Virus record (IMG/VR): IMGVR_UViG_3300025853_000713
Location: 1-22,811 of that record
Reading direction: 5' to 3' (one strand)
DNA length: 22,811 bases
Origin: a virus
Position 1 is the first letter of the stretch; each line of letters starts with the position of its first letter. The notes beneath the pieces are model-generated. The model was given only the letters and a program-made list of their open reading frames with translations. It did no database searches and was not told the origin of the DNA. Of the stretch, positions 7,187 through 13,690 are shown piece after piece. The translations under genes and the position numbers were made by a program.

Positions 7187-7816
7187 ATGAGAACTGAAGA
7201 CATTAAAAGACTGGCAGAGGCATGGCAAGAAGTTGTCTCTGAAAAGAAATTAGATCCAGTCGATGACAAAGAGAACGATAAAAAGTTCAAAGATCGTAAG
7301 GACAAAGACATCGACAATGATGGCGATGTGGATGATTCTGACGAATACCTTCACAAGAGACGCGCCGCTACCGACGATGCAATTGATGCACGTGACGGTA
7401 AGAAGGACGATGATGAGGGTGATGAGAAAGAAGACCCCAAGAAGAAAAAGAAGGTCGCAGGGAATGACGGTGAGAAGACTGCCGAGATTTCTAAGATCGG
7501 TGAGAAGAAACACACCGTAAAGAAAGAAGACGTTGATGTATTGATCGACGCCCTCGAAGAAGCGTCCAAGAAAGATCAGACTAAAGGTGCAACCGAACCC
7601 GAAGGTATCATGGATAAGGAATCACCCAAGTCCAAAGAGTTCGCTGACAAACATAAAGTCGATGTTAAGAAACATGACGATCTGGAGAAGATTGTCCCTA
7701 ACCCCAAAGTAAAGGTTAAGGAAGACAATCGTTCGTATCAACAGAAGATCATGGACATCCTGAATGGGAAGTCTTGGTCTGAGATCGCACAAGAAGTAGA
7801 TCAAGTCGAGGATTAA
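7187..7816 (+). CDS. EF-hand-like acidic/basic prohead-core-type protein
   Basis: A 209-residue, very charged protein with mixed Lys/Asp runs. Residues 41-52 (DIDNDGDVDDSD) fit a calcium-binding EF-hand or dockerin loop, with Asp at positions 1, 3, 5 and 12 and Gly at 6. Possible prohead-protease sites are LAE-A at 9-12 and LEE-A at 123-126. The C-terminal helix (about 185-205) contains a short conserved-looking segment, YQQKIMDIL. Similar charged proteins are found among capsid-core proteins of marine T4-like phages. A good SD (CGGAGA) precedes the ATG. Calcium binding and core function are inferred from sequence only. Confidence 0.6.
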   Translation: MRTEDIKRLAEAWQEVVSEKKLDPVDDKENDKKFKDRKDKDIDNDGDVDDSDEYLHKRRAATDDAIDARDGKKDDDEGDEKEDPKKKKKVAGNDGEKTAEISKIGEKKHTVKKEDVDVLIDALEEASKKDQTKGATEPEGIMDKESPKSKEFADKHKVDVKKHDDLEKIVPNPKVKVKEDNRSYQQKIMDILNGKSWSEIAQEVDQVED

Positions 7817-7818
7817 AA

Positions 7819-8133
7819 ATGGTGTCACCTCCTAACTGGTGCCGAAATGCGGTGCCTACTACTCGTGGTTGGATTGATCCTACTACTGGGGAACTTTTGA
7901 AATCACAACGTATGACTCTGGGTGAGATTGAAGATTATCTGGGTCAACGTACTGGTCCGGTTGTAACGGAACAGGTGGTTCATGAGGAACCTCAGATGTT
8001 GCATGAGGCGCCTGTGGGTAACAAGTCTCTTGAAGACATGACCAAGGCAGAACTACTCGCACTGGGAGAACAAACCGGAGTACAAGTAAGTAAGTGGGAA
8101 TCTAAATCTGTGTTGATTGAAAAGTTGTTGTAA
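7819..8133 (+). CDS. Conserved phage protein with Rho_N/SAP-like C-terminal helix pair
   Basis: A 104-residue protein. The N-terminal half holds NWCRNAVPTTRGWIDPTTGE and continues to a YLG at about 40-42, a block I recognise from marine T4-like phages. The C-terminal residues 70-104 (LEDMTKAELLALGEQTGV, then a KSVLIEKL helix) match the small helix-extended-helix fold of Rho_N/SAP/HeH domains, which often bind nucleic acid. It sits 2 nt after the previous stop and closes the first block of the capsid-accessory cluster. DNA or RNA binding is inferred from the C-terminal motif. Confidence 0.55.
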   Translation: MVSPPNWCRNAVPTTRGWIDPTTGELLKSQRMTLGEIEDYLGQRTGPVVTEQVVHEEPQMLHEAPVGNKSLEDMTKAELLALGEQTGVQVSKWESKSVLIEKLL

Positions 8134-8144
8134 CCCCTATATAA

Positions 8145-8165
8145 GGGATAGAATTAATTTATCCC
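8145..8165 (+). other. Intergenic hairpin of unknown role
   Basis: GGGATA and TATCCC form a 6-bp inverted repeat around a 9-nt loop that itself contains the palindrome AATTAATT. It fills most of the 45-nt gap between two genes. No T-run follows, so it is not a classical intrinsic terminator. It could be a weak terminator, an mRNA processing site or a 5' stabiliser for the downstream message. Confidence 0.3.
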
Positions 8166-8178
8166 ACACAGGTATATT

Positions 8179-8553
8179 ATGGATTTAGAACTTACACCGA
8201 ACAATGTTGTTTTGTATGCAGCGAAGAACTACTATACTCCGAACTGCATTGACAGTGAACAGTTCTTCGAAGACCTGAAACGGTTCAAATATGTTAAACG
8301 TCTCCTGAACCGTTACAGAGACTCCGGAGAACTCTCAGAGAGATTGATCTTGAATCATCTCATTGTAATCTTTAATGTGTTCGGGATAAGTGCCGGACTG
8401 AAGATATTAGAATTAAAAATCGACGAGGAACATTGGCCTGCACTCAAACCTTTTCTAATTTTCCTTAAGTCGATTGACTACGATGGTTATCCAGACGTTA
8501 TAATGGATGACCTCGCAGTACAAAGGTTAAGAGAAATTAAGAGGATCACATAA
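8179..8553 (+). CDS. Conserved T4-like phage protein (DUF7207-like)
   Basis: A 124-residue helical protein. Residues 1-20 (MDLELTPNNVVLYAAKNYYT) and the later ELSERLILNHLIVIFNVFG (about 52-70) recall a family found in virion gene clusters of marine T4-like phages (DUF7207-like, by recall). The hydrophobic stretch around 56-75 is probably a buried helix rather than a membrane span, because it is flanked by an amphipathic context. The weak SD CAGG lies upstream, and the stop overlaps the next ATG by 1 nt. Function is unknown. Confidence 0.6.
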   Translation: MDLELTPNNVVLYAAKNYYTPNCIDSEQFFEDLKRFKYVKRLLNRYRDSGELSERLILNHLIVIFNVFGISAGLKILELKIDEEHWPALKPFLIFLKSIDYDGYPDVIMDDLAVQRLREIKRIT

Positions 8554-9152
8554 TGGGAATTCTAAAAAGTGCTGCCGATCTGGTCTACACGATTAGATTC
8601 CTAAAACTCCTTGTAACCAAGTGGGAAGATACTGGTGCATACAAGGCGGGTATTATCAACTCAGACGGTTCTCGTAACAAAGATTTCAACACAAATTCTA
8701 TGGACGATAGGAAAGCGTATGAGGAACATTATACGATGTTCCATCGTCTTGTCTACAACATCAAAAGACTTATGACCAAAGTTCCTGGCGGACAATCCGT
8801 GGTTGCACGGTATGGTGCCGCACTTCTATTGATCAAGGAACATGGTGAACTGTCTGATGATCAGATTGAAAAGATACACAAGGAGACTGGAATAGACATC
8901 CTTGATGTACTCTCTGAGGAAACTCAGTGGTTCATGATTGAAGGGGATCACCTCTCGCCTGGCGTGTATAGAATGAAGAACGATAGTATGACCTGTTTGG
9001 GTCATGAGTCCGTTGAACGTGGAGACCAGATAAGAGTCGAAGAGGAGTGCAATGGTCCCATAGATGAAATTCTTGGTTTGAAAATATATCAGGCTACACA
9101 TCTTAAAACTCGTCAACGCATATATATTTCTACCGGAGAAATTCTTAGATGA
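8553..9152 (+). CDS. Conserved T4-like phage virion-cluster protein
   Basis: A 199-residue protein. Residues 1-20 (GILKSAADLVYTIRFLKLLV) and a second block around 65-95 (FHRLVYNIKRLMTKVPGGQ, then ARYGAALLLIKE) match a family I recognise from marine T4-like phages, always near structural genes. The C-terminal 60 residues look like a small beta domain (WFMIEGDHLSPGVYRM onward), possibly carbohydrate- or partner-binding. The gene is coupled to both neighbours by 1-nt and 4-nt overlaps. Exact role is unknown; a virion or head-assembly role is inferred. Confidence 0.6.
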   Translation: MGILKSAADLVYTIRFLKLLVTKWEDTGAYKAGIINSDGSRNKDFNTNSMDDRKAYEEHYTMFHRLVYNIKRLMTKVPGGQSVVARYGAALLLIKEHGELSDDQIEKIHKETGIDILDVLSEETQWFMIEGDHLSPGVYRMKNDSMTCLGHESVERGDQIRVEEECNGPIDEILGLKIYQATHLKTRQRIYISTGEILR

Positions 9153-9331
9153 GATCGTTCAATAAATTCCTAGAAGATATGACCAGTACCGCCTCTGTTG
9201 TAGGGACTGGTGACGATTCGTCTACTGTTATTGTCCGGAAAAAAAAGAAACGTAAGGATGCTACTGAGATCCTGAGACGTTTCAAGAGGGAATATAAGGA
9301 GACGAAGAATGACACACAGAAATCTAACTAG
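9149..9331 (+). CDS. Small basic capsid-cluster protein with targeting-type leader
   Basis: A 60-residue protein that begins MRSFNKFLEDM, the same M-x-x-F-x-x-F-L-E/D leader seen on several neighbours. It continues with a Ser/Thr/Gly stretch and then a run of basic residues (RKKKKRK at about 30-36). The layout, a short leader followed by a basic tail, is what a small internal head protein would have. The ATG overlaps the preceding stop by 4 nt. It is the last gene of the cluster; a promoter for the RNR operon follows. Confidence 0.55.
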   Translation: MRSFNKFLEDMTSTASVVGTGDDSSTVIVRKKKKRKDATEILRRFKREYKETKNDTQKSN

Positions 9332-9345
9332 ACTCAAACTAACTC

Positions 9346-9375
9346 TTGACAGATCCCTCTCCCCTTTGATATAAT
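9346..9375 (+). promoter_or_regulatory. Sigma70-type promoter of the RNR operon
   Basis: TTGACA at 9346-9351 and TATAAT at 9370-9375 are exact consensus hexamers separated by 18 nt. Start of transcription is expected near 9382, about 15 nt before the ATG at 9397. TTCTCC (9375-9380) and GGAGAA (9388-9393) form an inverted repeat that could hide the ribosome site in transcripts coming from upstream, but not in transcripts starting here. The shared spacer block of the promoters at 14901, 15363 and 19999 is absent. Confidence 0.7.
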
Positions 9376-9396
9376 TCTCCGTCTCTTGGAGAAATT

Positions 9397-9747
9397 ATGT
9401 CAAAACCTATCAACCTAGACTTCGGCAACAAACTCGTTATCTTCGATGGTGACGAAGATTTGTCGTGGGTCTATGAGATCCAAGAAAACTCAGATAGAAA
9501 CAAATTGGTCTACGTGGCGAGACGTGGGACAAAGGATAGATATCTCTACCCCGATAGATTCTTGGTGGAGAATTATGATGTTGACATGGAGGCGCACTTC
9601 ATGTATAATGATAAGTTCAACGAGGAAGACCGAACCGAATATCTTATCGAAAAGGCCCTAGCGTTTGTGAACGAGGGTCGAAGACTCTTTATAGAAGACT
9701 ATGCGTTTAGTAGACCTCTAGAATTTTTTGACTATACTAAACGATAA
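9397..9747 (+). CDS. Unknown protein, first gene of the RNR operon
   Basis: A 116-residue acidic protein with no family I recognise. It starts with a beta-like region (NKLVIFDGDEDLSWVYEI, about residues 11-28) and ends with a helix rich in aromatic and charged residues. The SD GGAGA lies 4 nt before the ATG, just downstream of a strong sigma70-type promoter. It runs directly into nrdA, whose preferred ATG is 13 nt past its stop. Being first in the operon suggests a role in early nucleotide metabolism or its control, but this is only context. Confidence 0.6.
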   Translation: MSKPINLDFGNKLVIFDGDEDLSWVYEIQENSDRNKLVYVARRGTKDRYLYPDRFLVENYDVDMEAHFMYNDKFNEEDRTEYLIEKALAFVNEGRRLFIEDYAFSRPLEFFDYTKR

Positions 9748-9760
9748 CTGGACAGAAAAC

Positions 9761-11749
9761 ATGACATTGAAAATTGATAAAAAGAGGGATGACCTACTGG
9801 CAGATTATGCAGTAGGTATGTTGAAAGACTTTTACCTTAACAGTTACGAGACATCACCACAGGAGGCGTATGGACGAGCAGCTACCGCATGGTCAACCTA
9901 TAAAGAAGAGTTGGATGAAGAACTGGCCCAACGCCTCTACGATTATGTCAGTAATAAGTGGTTCATGTTTGCAAGTCCTGTTCTATCTAATGCACCAAAC
10001 GGTCACGGCAAGGGAAAAGGTATGCCAATATCATGTTTCCTTACTTACGTACCCGACACACTTGAAGGTCTTATCGATCATAGTTCTGAGTTGCGTTGGC
10101 TTAGTGTCTATGGTGGTGGTGTGGGAGGTCATTGGTCTGATGTCCGAACAGTTTCCGACATTGCGCCAGGCCCTATCCCGTTCCTACACACTGTAGATGC
10201 GGATATGATTGCGTATCGACAGGGTAAGACTCGTAAGGGTTCTTACGCTGCGTACATGGATGTTTCTCATCCGGACATTGTAGAGTTCCTTAACATGCGT
10301 ATCCCAACGGGAGACGTTCAACGTAAGGCGTTAAACCTACACAACGCAATCAATATCACCAACGAGTTTATGCAGGCAGTAATGGACAACACTTCGTTTG
10401 ATCTGCGAGATCCCAAAGACGGTGGTGTCAAAGAGACCATCAATGCACGTAAACTTTGGGAACGAATTTTAGAAGTGAGGTTCCGTACAGGTGAACCGTA
10501 CCTCAATTTCATTGATACCGCAAACGATGCACTACCACAAAACCTGAAGGATCTGGGACTCAAGATTCATGGATCGAATCTTTGTAACGAGATTCACCTA
10601 CCTACTGGACCGGATCGAACGGCGGTGTGTTGTCTGTCCAGTCTAAACTTGGAGTACTATGATGAATGGAAAGATACAACGATTGTGCGTGATCTTGTCA
10701 CTATGCTTGATAACGTCTTGCAGTACTTTATCGACAGCGCACCCGACACAATCACCCGCGCAAAGTACAGTGCAGAAAGAGAAAGATCAATCGGACTGGG
10801 AGCGATGGGGTTTCACTCTCTGTTACAGAAACACGGTGTGGCTTGGGAATCAGCTCGGGCAAAGGAAATTAATGAAGTTGTGTTCAACCACATCAAAACA
10901 GAAGCCACTACCCAATCCAGACACCTTGCTGGATTGCGAGGTGAATATCCTGACGGAGAGGGGAGTGGATTGCGATTCGCGCATTTACTTGCCATCGCGC
11001 CAAACGCATCTTCCGGAGTTGTACTTTCAACCAGTCCGTCCATTGAGCCCCTGAAGGCGAACGCATACACGCATCGTACCCGAGCGGGAAGTTTTTTGGT
11101 GAAGAACAAGTATCTTGACAAATTACTTACCGAGCGGGGTATAAATACTGATTCTACTTGGACATCTATCATCACACAAAAAGGTTCGGTTCAACACCTT
11201 CCAGAGTTAACAGAGGGTGAGAAGGCGGTATTCAAGACCGCACAAGAACTTGATCAGAGTTGGGTTGTCACTCACGCCGCAGACAGACAGAAATATATTT
11301 GTCAAGGACAGTCGGTCAACCTATTCTTCCCCGCTGGTGCAGAGAAGTCCTACGTTAACAAAGTACATCTCAAAGCGTGGAGAGAGGGTCTCAAGGGACT
11401 CTACTATCTACGTACCGAAGCGAAGGCTCGTGCAGAGAACGTATCGGAGAAAGTGGAACGAGTTGCATTGCAAGATGACAGTCGCACCTTGGTGTACGGT
11501 AAGAAGAATTGTCCGTTCTGTCAACTTGCGAAAGAAGAACTCAAACTACGGGGAATCCCCTATGACTATATCGATCTGGAAGAGATCGGTAAGACCGCCG
11601 CTGAAGTGACAGGTAGAAAAGTAAAGACTGTCCCTCAAATCTACGTAGAGGGAACGTATGTCGGTGGGTACGAAGAACTCATTGAATTTCTAGATAATAC
11701 CACTACAGAAGTTGTTGAAGAAGAAGAGTGCAAGGCTTGCGAGGGATGA
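9761..11749 (+). CDS. nrdA: Class Ia ribonucleotide reductase alpha subunit with inserted glutaredoxin domain
   Basis: A 662-residue protein from the ATG at 9761; a TTG at 9728 would add 11 unlikely residues. It reduces ribonucleoside diphosphates to deoxy forms. Catalytic residues are present: Cys92 and Cys290 (redox pair), Asn273/Cys275/Glu277 in NLCNE (thiyl site), and Tyr548-Tyr549 in the radical path. The N terminus lacks the ATP-cone of E. coli NrdA, so dATP shut-off through that domain is not expected. Residues about 575-648 are a glutaredoxin (CPFC at 584-587, TVP at 623-625, GG at 635-636). The usual redox-active tail, CKACEG (Cys657, Cys660), comes after this domain. The gene ends 1 nt before iscU. 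Family and fusion are clear from motifs; self-reduction of the tail by the fused domain is inferred. Confidence 0.93.
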   Translation: MTLKIDKKRDDLLADYAVGMLKDFYLNSYETSPQEAYGRAATAWSTYKEELDEELAQRLYDYVSNKWFMFASPVLSNAPNGHGKGKGMPISCFLTYVPDTLEGLIDHSSELRWLSVYGGGVGGHWSDVRTVSDIAPGPIPFLHTVDADMIAYRQGKTRKGSYAAYMDVSHPDIVEFLNMRIPTGDVQRKALNLHNAINITNEFMQAVMDNTSFDLRDPKDGGVKETINARKLWERILEVRFRTGEPYLNFIDTANDALPQNLKDLGLKIHGSNLCNEIHLPTGPDRTAVCCLSSLNLEYYDEWKDTTIVRDLVTMLDNVLQYFIDSAPDTITRAKYSAERERSIGLGAMGFHSLLQKHGVAWESARAKEINEVVFNHIKTEATTQSRHLAGLRGEYPDGEGSGLRFAHLLAIAPNASSGVVLSTSPSIEPLKANAYTHRTRAGSFLVKNKYLDKLLTERGINTDSTWTSIITQKGSVQHLPELTEGEKAVFKTAQELDQSWVVTHAADRQKYICQGQSVNLFFPAGAEKSYVNKVHLKAWREGLKGLYYLRTEAKARAENVSEKVERVALQDDSRTLVYGKKNCPFCQLAKEELKLRGIPYDYIDLEEIGKTAAEVTGRKVKTVPQIYVEGTYVGGYEELIEFLDNTTTEVVEEEECKACEG

Positions 11750-11750
11750 C

Positions 11751-12128
11751 ATGGCATATTCGGAAAAGGTATTAGACCACTACGAAAACCCACGTAACGT
11801 GGGTAAGTTCGACGAAGACGAAGAAGACATTGGTACAGGTATGGTGGGTGCACCCGCTTGTGGTGATGTCATGAGACTACAGATCAGGGTGAGTGATGAA
11901 GGAATTATTGAAGACGCACGGTTTAAAACTTATGGTTGTGGTAGTGCTATCGCTTCTAGTTCTCTACTCACCGAATGGGTCAAAGGGAAAAATCTTGAAG
12001 ACGCCGGGCAAATCCGTAATACAGATATCGCAGAAGAACTCGCACTTCCACCCGTAAAAATTCATTGTAGTGTTCTTGCAGAAGACGCAATCAAAGCAGC
12101 CATCAAAGATTACAAGGAAAAACACTGA
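11751..12128 (+). CDS. iscU: Iron-sulfur cluster assembly scaffold IscU
   Basis: A 125-residue, full-length IscU starting at ATG 11751 behind the SD GAGGGA. In cells IscU receives sulfur from IscS and iron to build 2Fe-2S clusters, then hands them on with HscA/HscB. All ligands are present at the E. coli positions: Cys37 and Asp39 (APACGD), Cys63 (YGCGSA), and His105 and Cys106 (IHCS). The HscA recognition motif LPPVK is at 99-103. Long stretches, such as GIIEDARFKTYGCGSAIASS, match E. coli IscU as I remember it, suggesting a gammaproteobacterial source. It sits between nrdA and nrdB, overlapping nrdB by 1 nt. Assignment is very sure; its benefit to the phage (iron for NrdB, a host Fe-S pathway or a Grx-bound cluster) is unknown. 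Confidence 0.96.
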   Translation: MAYSEKVLDHYENPRNVGKFDEDEEDIGTGMVGAPACGDVMRLQIRVSDEGIIEDARFKTYGCGSAIASSSLLTEWVKGKNLEDAGQIRNTDIAEELALPPVKIHCSVLAEDAIKAAIKDYKEKH

Positions 12129-13120
12129 TGTCCCTATTAGAATTTAGTACAACCTACAAACCGTTCAAGTATCCTTGGGCGGTAGAACTCTCTAAGAAAC
12201 ATGAAGAGGTTCATTGGATTGAGGATGAGGCGGAACTGTCCGAAGACGTACAGGACTGGAAGACTAAACTTACCGATGAGGAGAAAGACTTCATCACACA
12301 CATTCTCAGACTGTTTACTCAGTCGGATGTTCAGGTGGGCGAGAACTACCACGAACTACTAATCCCTCGTTTTAAAAACAACGAGGTCCGTAACATGTTG
12401 TCCTCGTTCGCCGGACGGGAGGCAGTACACCAACGTGCATATGCACTGTTGAACGATACTCTGGGTCTACCCGACGAAGAGTACCACAAGTTTCTTGAGT
12501 TCAAGGAGATGGCAGACAAAGTTGACTTCATGAAAGAAGGTGACGTTAGTACACACACGGGTCTTGCACTCGCCCTTGCTCAGTCAGTATTCAACGAAGG
12601 TATGAGTCTTTTCTCTTCATTCGTGATGTTGTTGAACTTTCAACGATTCGGAAAGATGAAGGGTATGGGTACAATCGTGGAATGGTCGATACGTGATGAA
12701 ACACTTCACGTGCAAGGGAATGCAAAACTGTTTCGTACATTCTGTGAGGAACATCCTCGCATCGTGAACGATGAACTTAAATCCAAAATCTATGAGATGG
12801 CAAAAAATGCAGTTGAACTGGAAGACAAATTTATCAACCTTGCGTTCCGTGGTAACGATGTACAGGGACTCACTAAGACTGAAGTTAGGAAGTATATTCG
12901 TCATATCGCTGATAGGCGTTTACTTCAACTGGGTCTCAAACCAAAATTTAGACAGAAGGATAATCCCCTCACCTGGCTTGACTGGGTGCTTAACGGTGCA
13001 TCCCATGACAACTTCTTCGAAAAAAGAGTTACCGAATACAGTGTTGTTGGGATGGCAGGAAGTTGGGGATGGGAGGAAAGTCCCGTTGTGTGCGACATTA
13101 GCGAGAATGTCGCTGCATGA
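12128..13120 (+). CDS. nrdB: Class Ia ribonucleotide reductase beta subunit
   Basis: A 330-residue radical-generating subunit that houses the di-iron centre and tyrosyl radical used by NrdA. Iron ligands are visible at Asp67, Glu98, His101, Glu157, Glu191 and His194. The radical tyrosine is Tyr105 in EAVHQRAY, with the same E-x2-H-x3-Y spacing as E. coli Glu115/His118/Tyr122, so a normal tyrosyl-radical (not Tyr-less) enzyme is expected. The C-terminal tail VTEYSVVGMAGSWGW should bind NrdA. It overlaps iscU by 1 nt, and the zinc-ribbon gene starts within its stop codon. Call is firm. Confidence 0.95.
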   Translation: MSLLEFSTTYKPFKYPWAVELSKKHEEVHWIEDEAELSEDVQDWKTKLTDEEKDFITHILRLFTQSDVQVGENYHELLIPRFKNNEVRNMLSSFAGREAVHQRAYALLNDTLGLPDEEYHKFLEFKEMADKVDFMKEGDVSTHTGLALALAQSVFNEGMSLFSSFVMLLNFQRFGKMKGMGTIVEWSIRDETLHVQGNAKLFRTFCEEHPRIVNDELKSKIYEMAKNAVELEDKFINLAFRGNDVQGLTKTEVRKYIRHIADRRLLQLGLKPKFRQKDNPLTWLDWVLNGASHDNFFEKRVTEYSVVGMAGSWGWEESPVVCDISENVAA

Positions 13121-13269
13121 TGGAGTCTTACATATACCAAGTTGAGTGCGTTATATGTGATGGCATCACCAAGGTTGTTTGTAGTTACGATGATGACGAA
13201 CCTCTCTACTGTCCTTTGTGCGGTGAAGAGGCGGAAGTTGAATATCTAGGAGATAGTGCCGTAGTATAA
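13120..13269 (+). CDS. 49-residue zinc-ribbon peptide
   Basis: A small gene whose ATG overlaps the nrdB stop by 1 nt (TGATG), giving 49 residues. CVIC at 10-13 and CPLC at 31-34 form a two-knuckle zinc ribbon, with an extra Cys21 between. The acidic C terminus has no basic patch for nucleic acid, so a protein-protein or metal-handling role is as likely as DNA binding. Translational coupling to nrdB and closeness to iscU make a link to RNR or metal supply possible. No named family was recognised. Confidence 0.55.
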   Translation: MESYIYQVECVICDGITKVVCSYDDDEPLYCPLCGEEAEVEYLGDSAVV

Positions 13270-13282
13270 GTCTACATACAGT

Positions 13283-13690
13283 ATGTGGATTTATAACGGA
13301 ACGCCTTACGAACCAGATGAAGACGAACTCAGTCAGTGGGTTGGGTTCGTCTATCTGATCACTGAACGTGACACCAACAAGAAGTATGTTGGTAAGAAGT
13401 TCTTTTGGTCTACTCGAAAATTGCCTCCTCTTAAGGGACAAAAAAGGAAGAGGATCAAAAAGGTTCAGTCCGACTGGAGAGACTACTACGGATCATCCGA
13501 AGAACTAAAACTTCTAGTCGAAACGAAAGGTGGGGACGCCTACCATCGTCAAATTTTGAGGTTGTGCAAATCGAAAGGTGAGTGTTCCTACTATGAGGCG
13601 AAAGAACAATTTGATCGTGATGTTCTGTTGCGAGAGGATTACTACAATGCGTTCATTGGTTGTAAGATACATGCGAAACATATCCAATGA
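13283..13690 (+). CDS. SegE-like GIY-YIG endonuclease family protein
   Basis: A 135-residue protein. GFVYLITE (21-28) and KYVGKKFF (34-41) are the two strands of a GIY-YIG core (here FVY and YVG). YYEAKEQFD (103-111) supplies the likely catalytic Glu105, and YYNAFIGCKI (120-129) a conserved Asn122. The domain resembles the SegE-like putative homing endonucleases of T4-like phages. It is small, with no separate DNA-binding module, so homing activity is not assured. It stands beside nrdB, a common place for such genes in T4-like phages. The weak start region lacks a clear SD, and the end overlaps the next gene by 4 nt. Confidence 0.75.
   Translation: MWIYNGTPYEPDEDELSQWVGFVYLITERDTNKKYVGKKFFWSTRKLPPLKGQKRKRIKKVQSDWRDYYGSSEELKLLVETKGGDAYHRQILRLCKSKGECSYYEAKEQFDRDVLLREDYYNAFIGCKIHAKHIQ

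Noticed and set aside
9309-9374. 21-codon open frame after the small basic capsid-cluster gene
   Set aside because: It runs through the -35 and -10 boxes of the RNR promoter and has no sequence features; not a gene.
9375-9393. TTCTCC/GGAGAA hairpin covering the ribosome site at 9388, considered as a riboswitch or thermosensor
   Set aside because: The predicted transcription start near 9382 would leave out the 5' arm, so the main transcript cannot form it; at most it affects read-through messages.
11140-11147. Exact TATAAATA inside nrdA
   Set aside because: No AT-rich surroundings, and the next gene start is about 600 nt away; probably chance.
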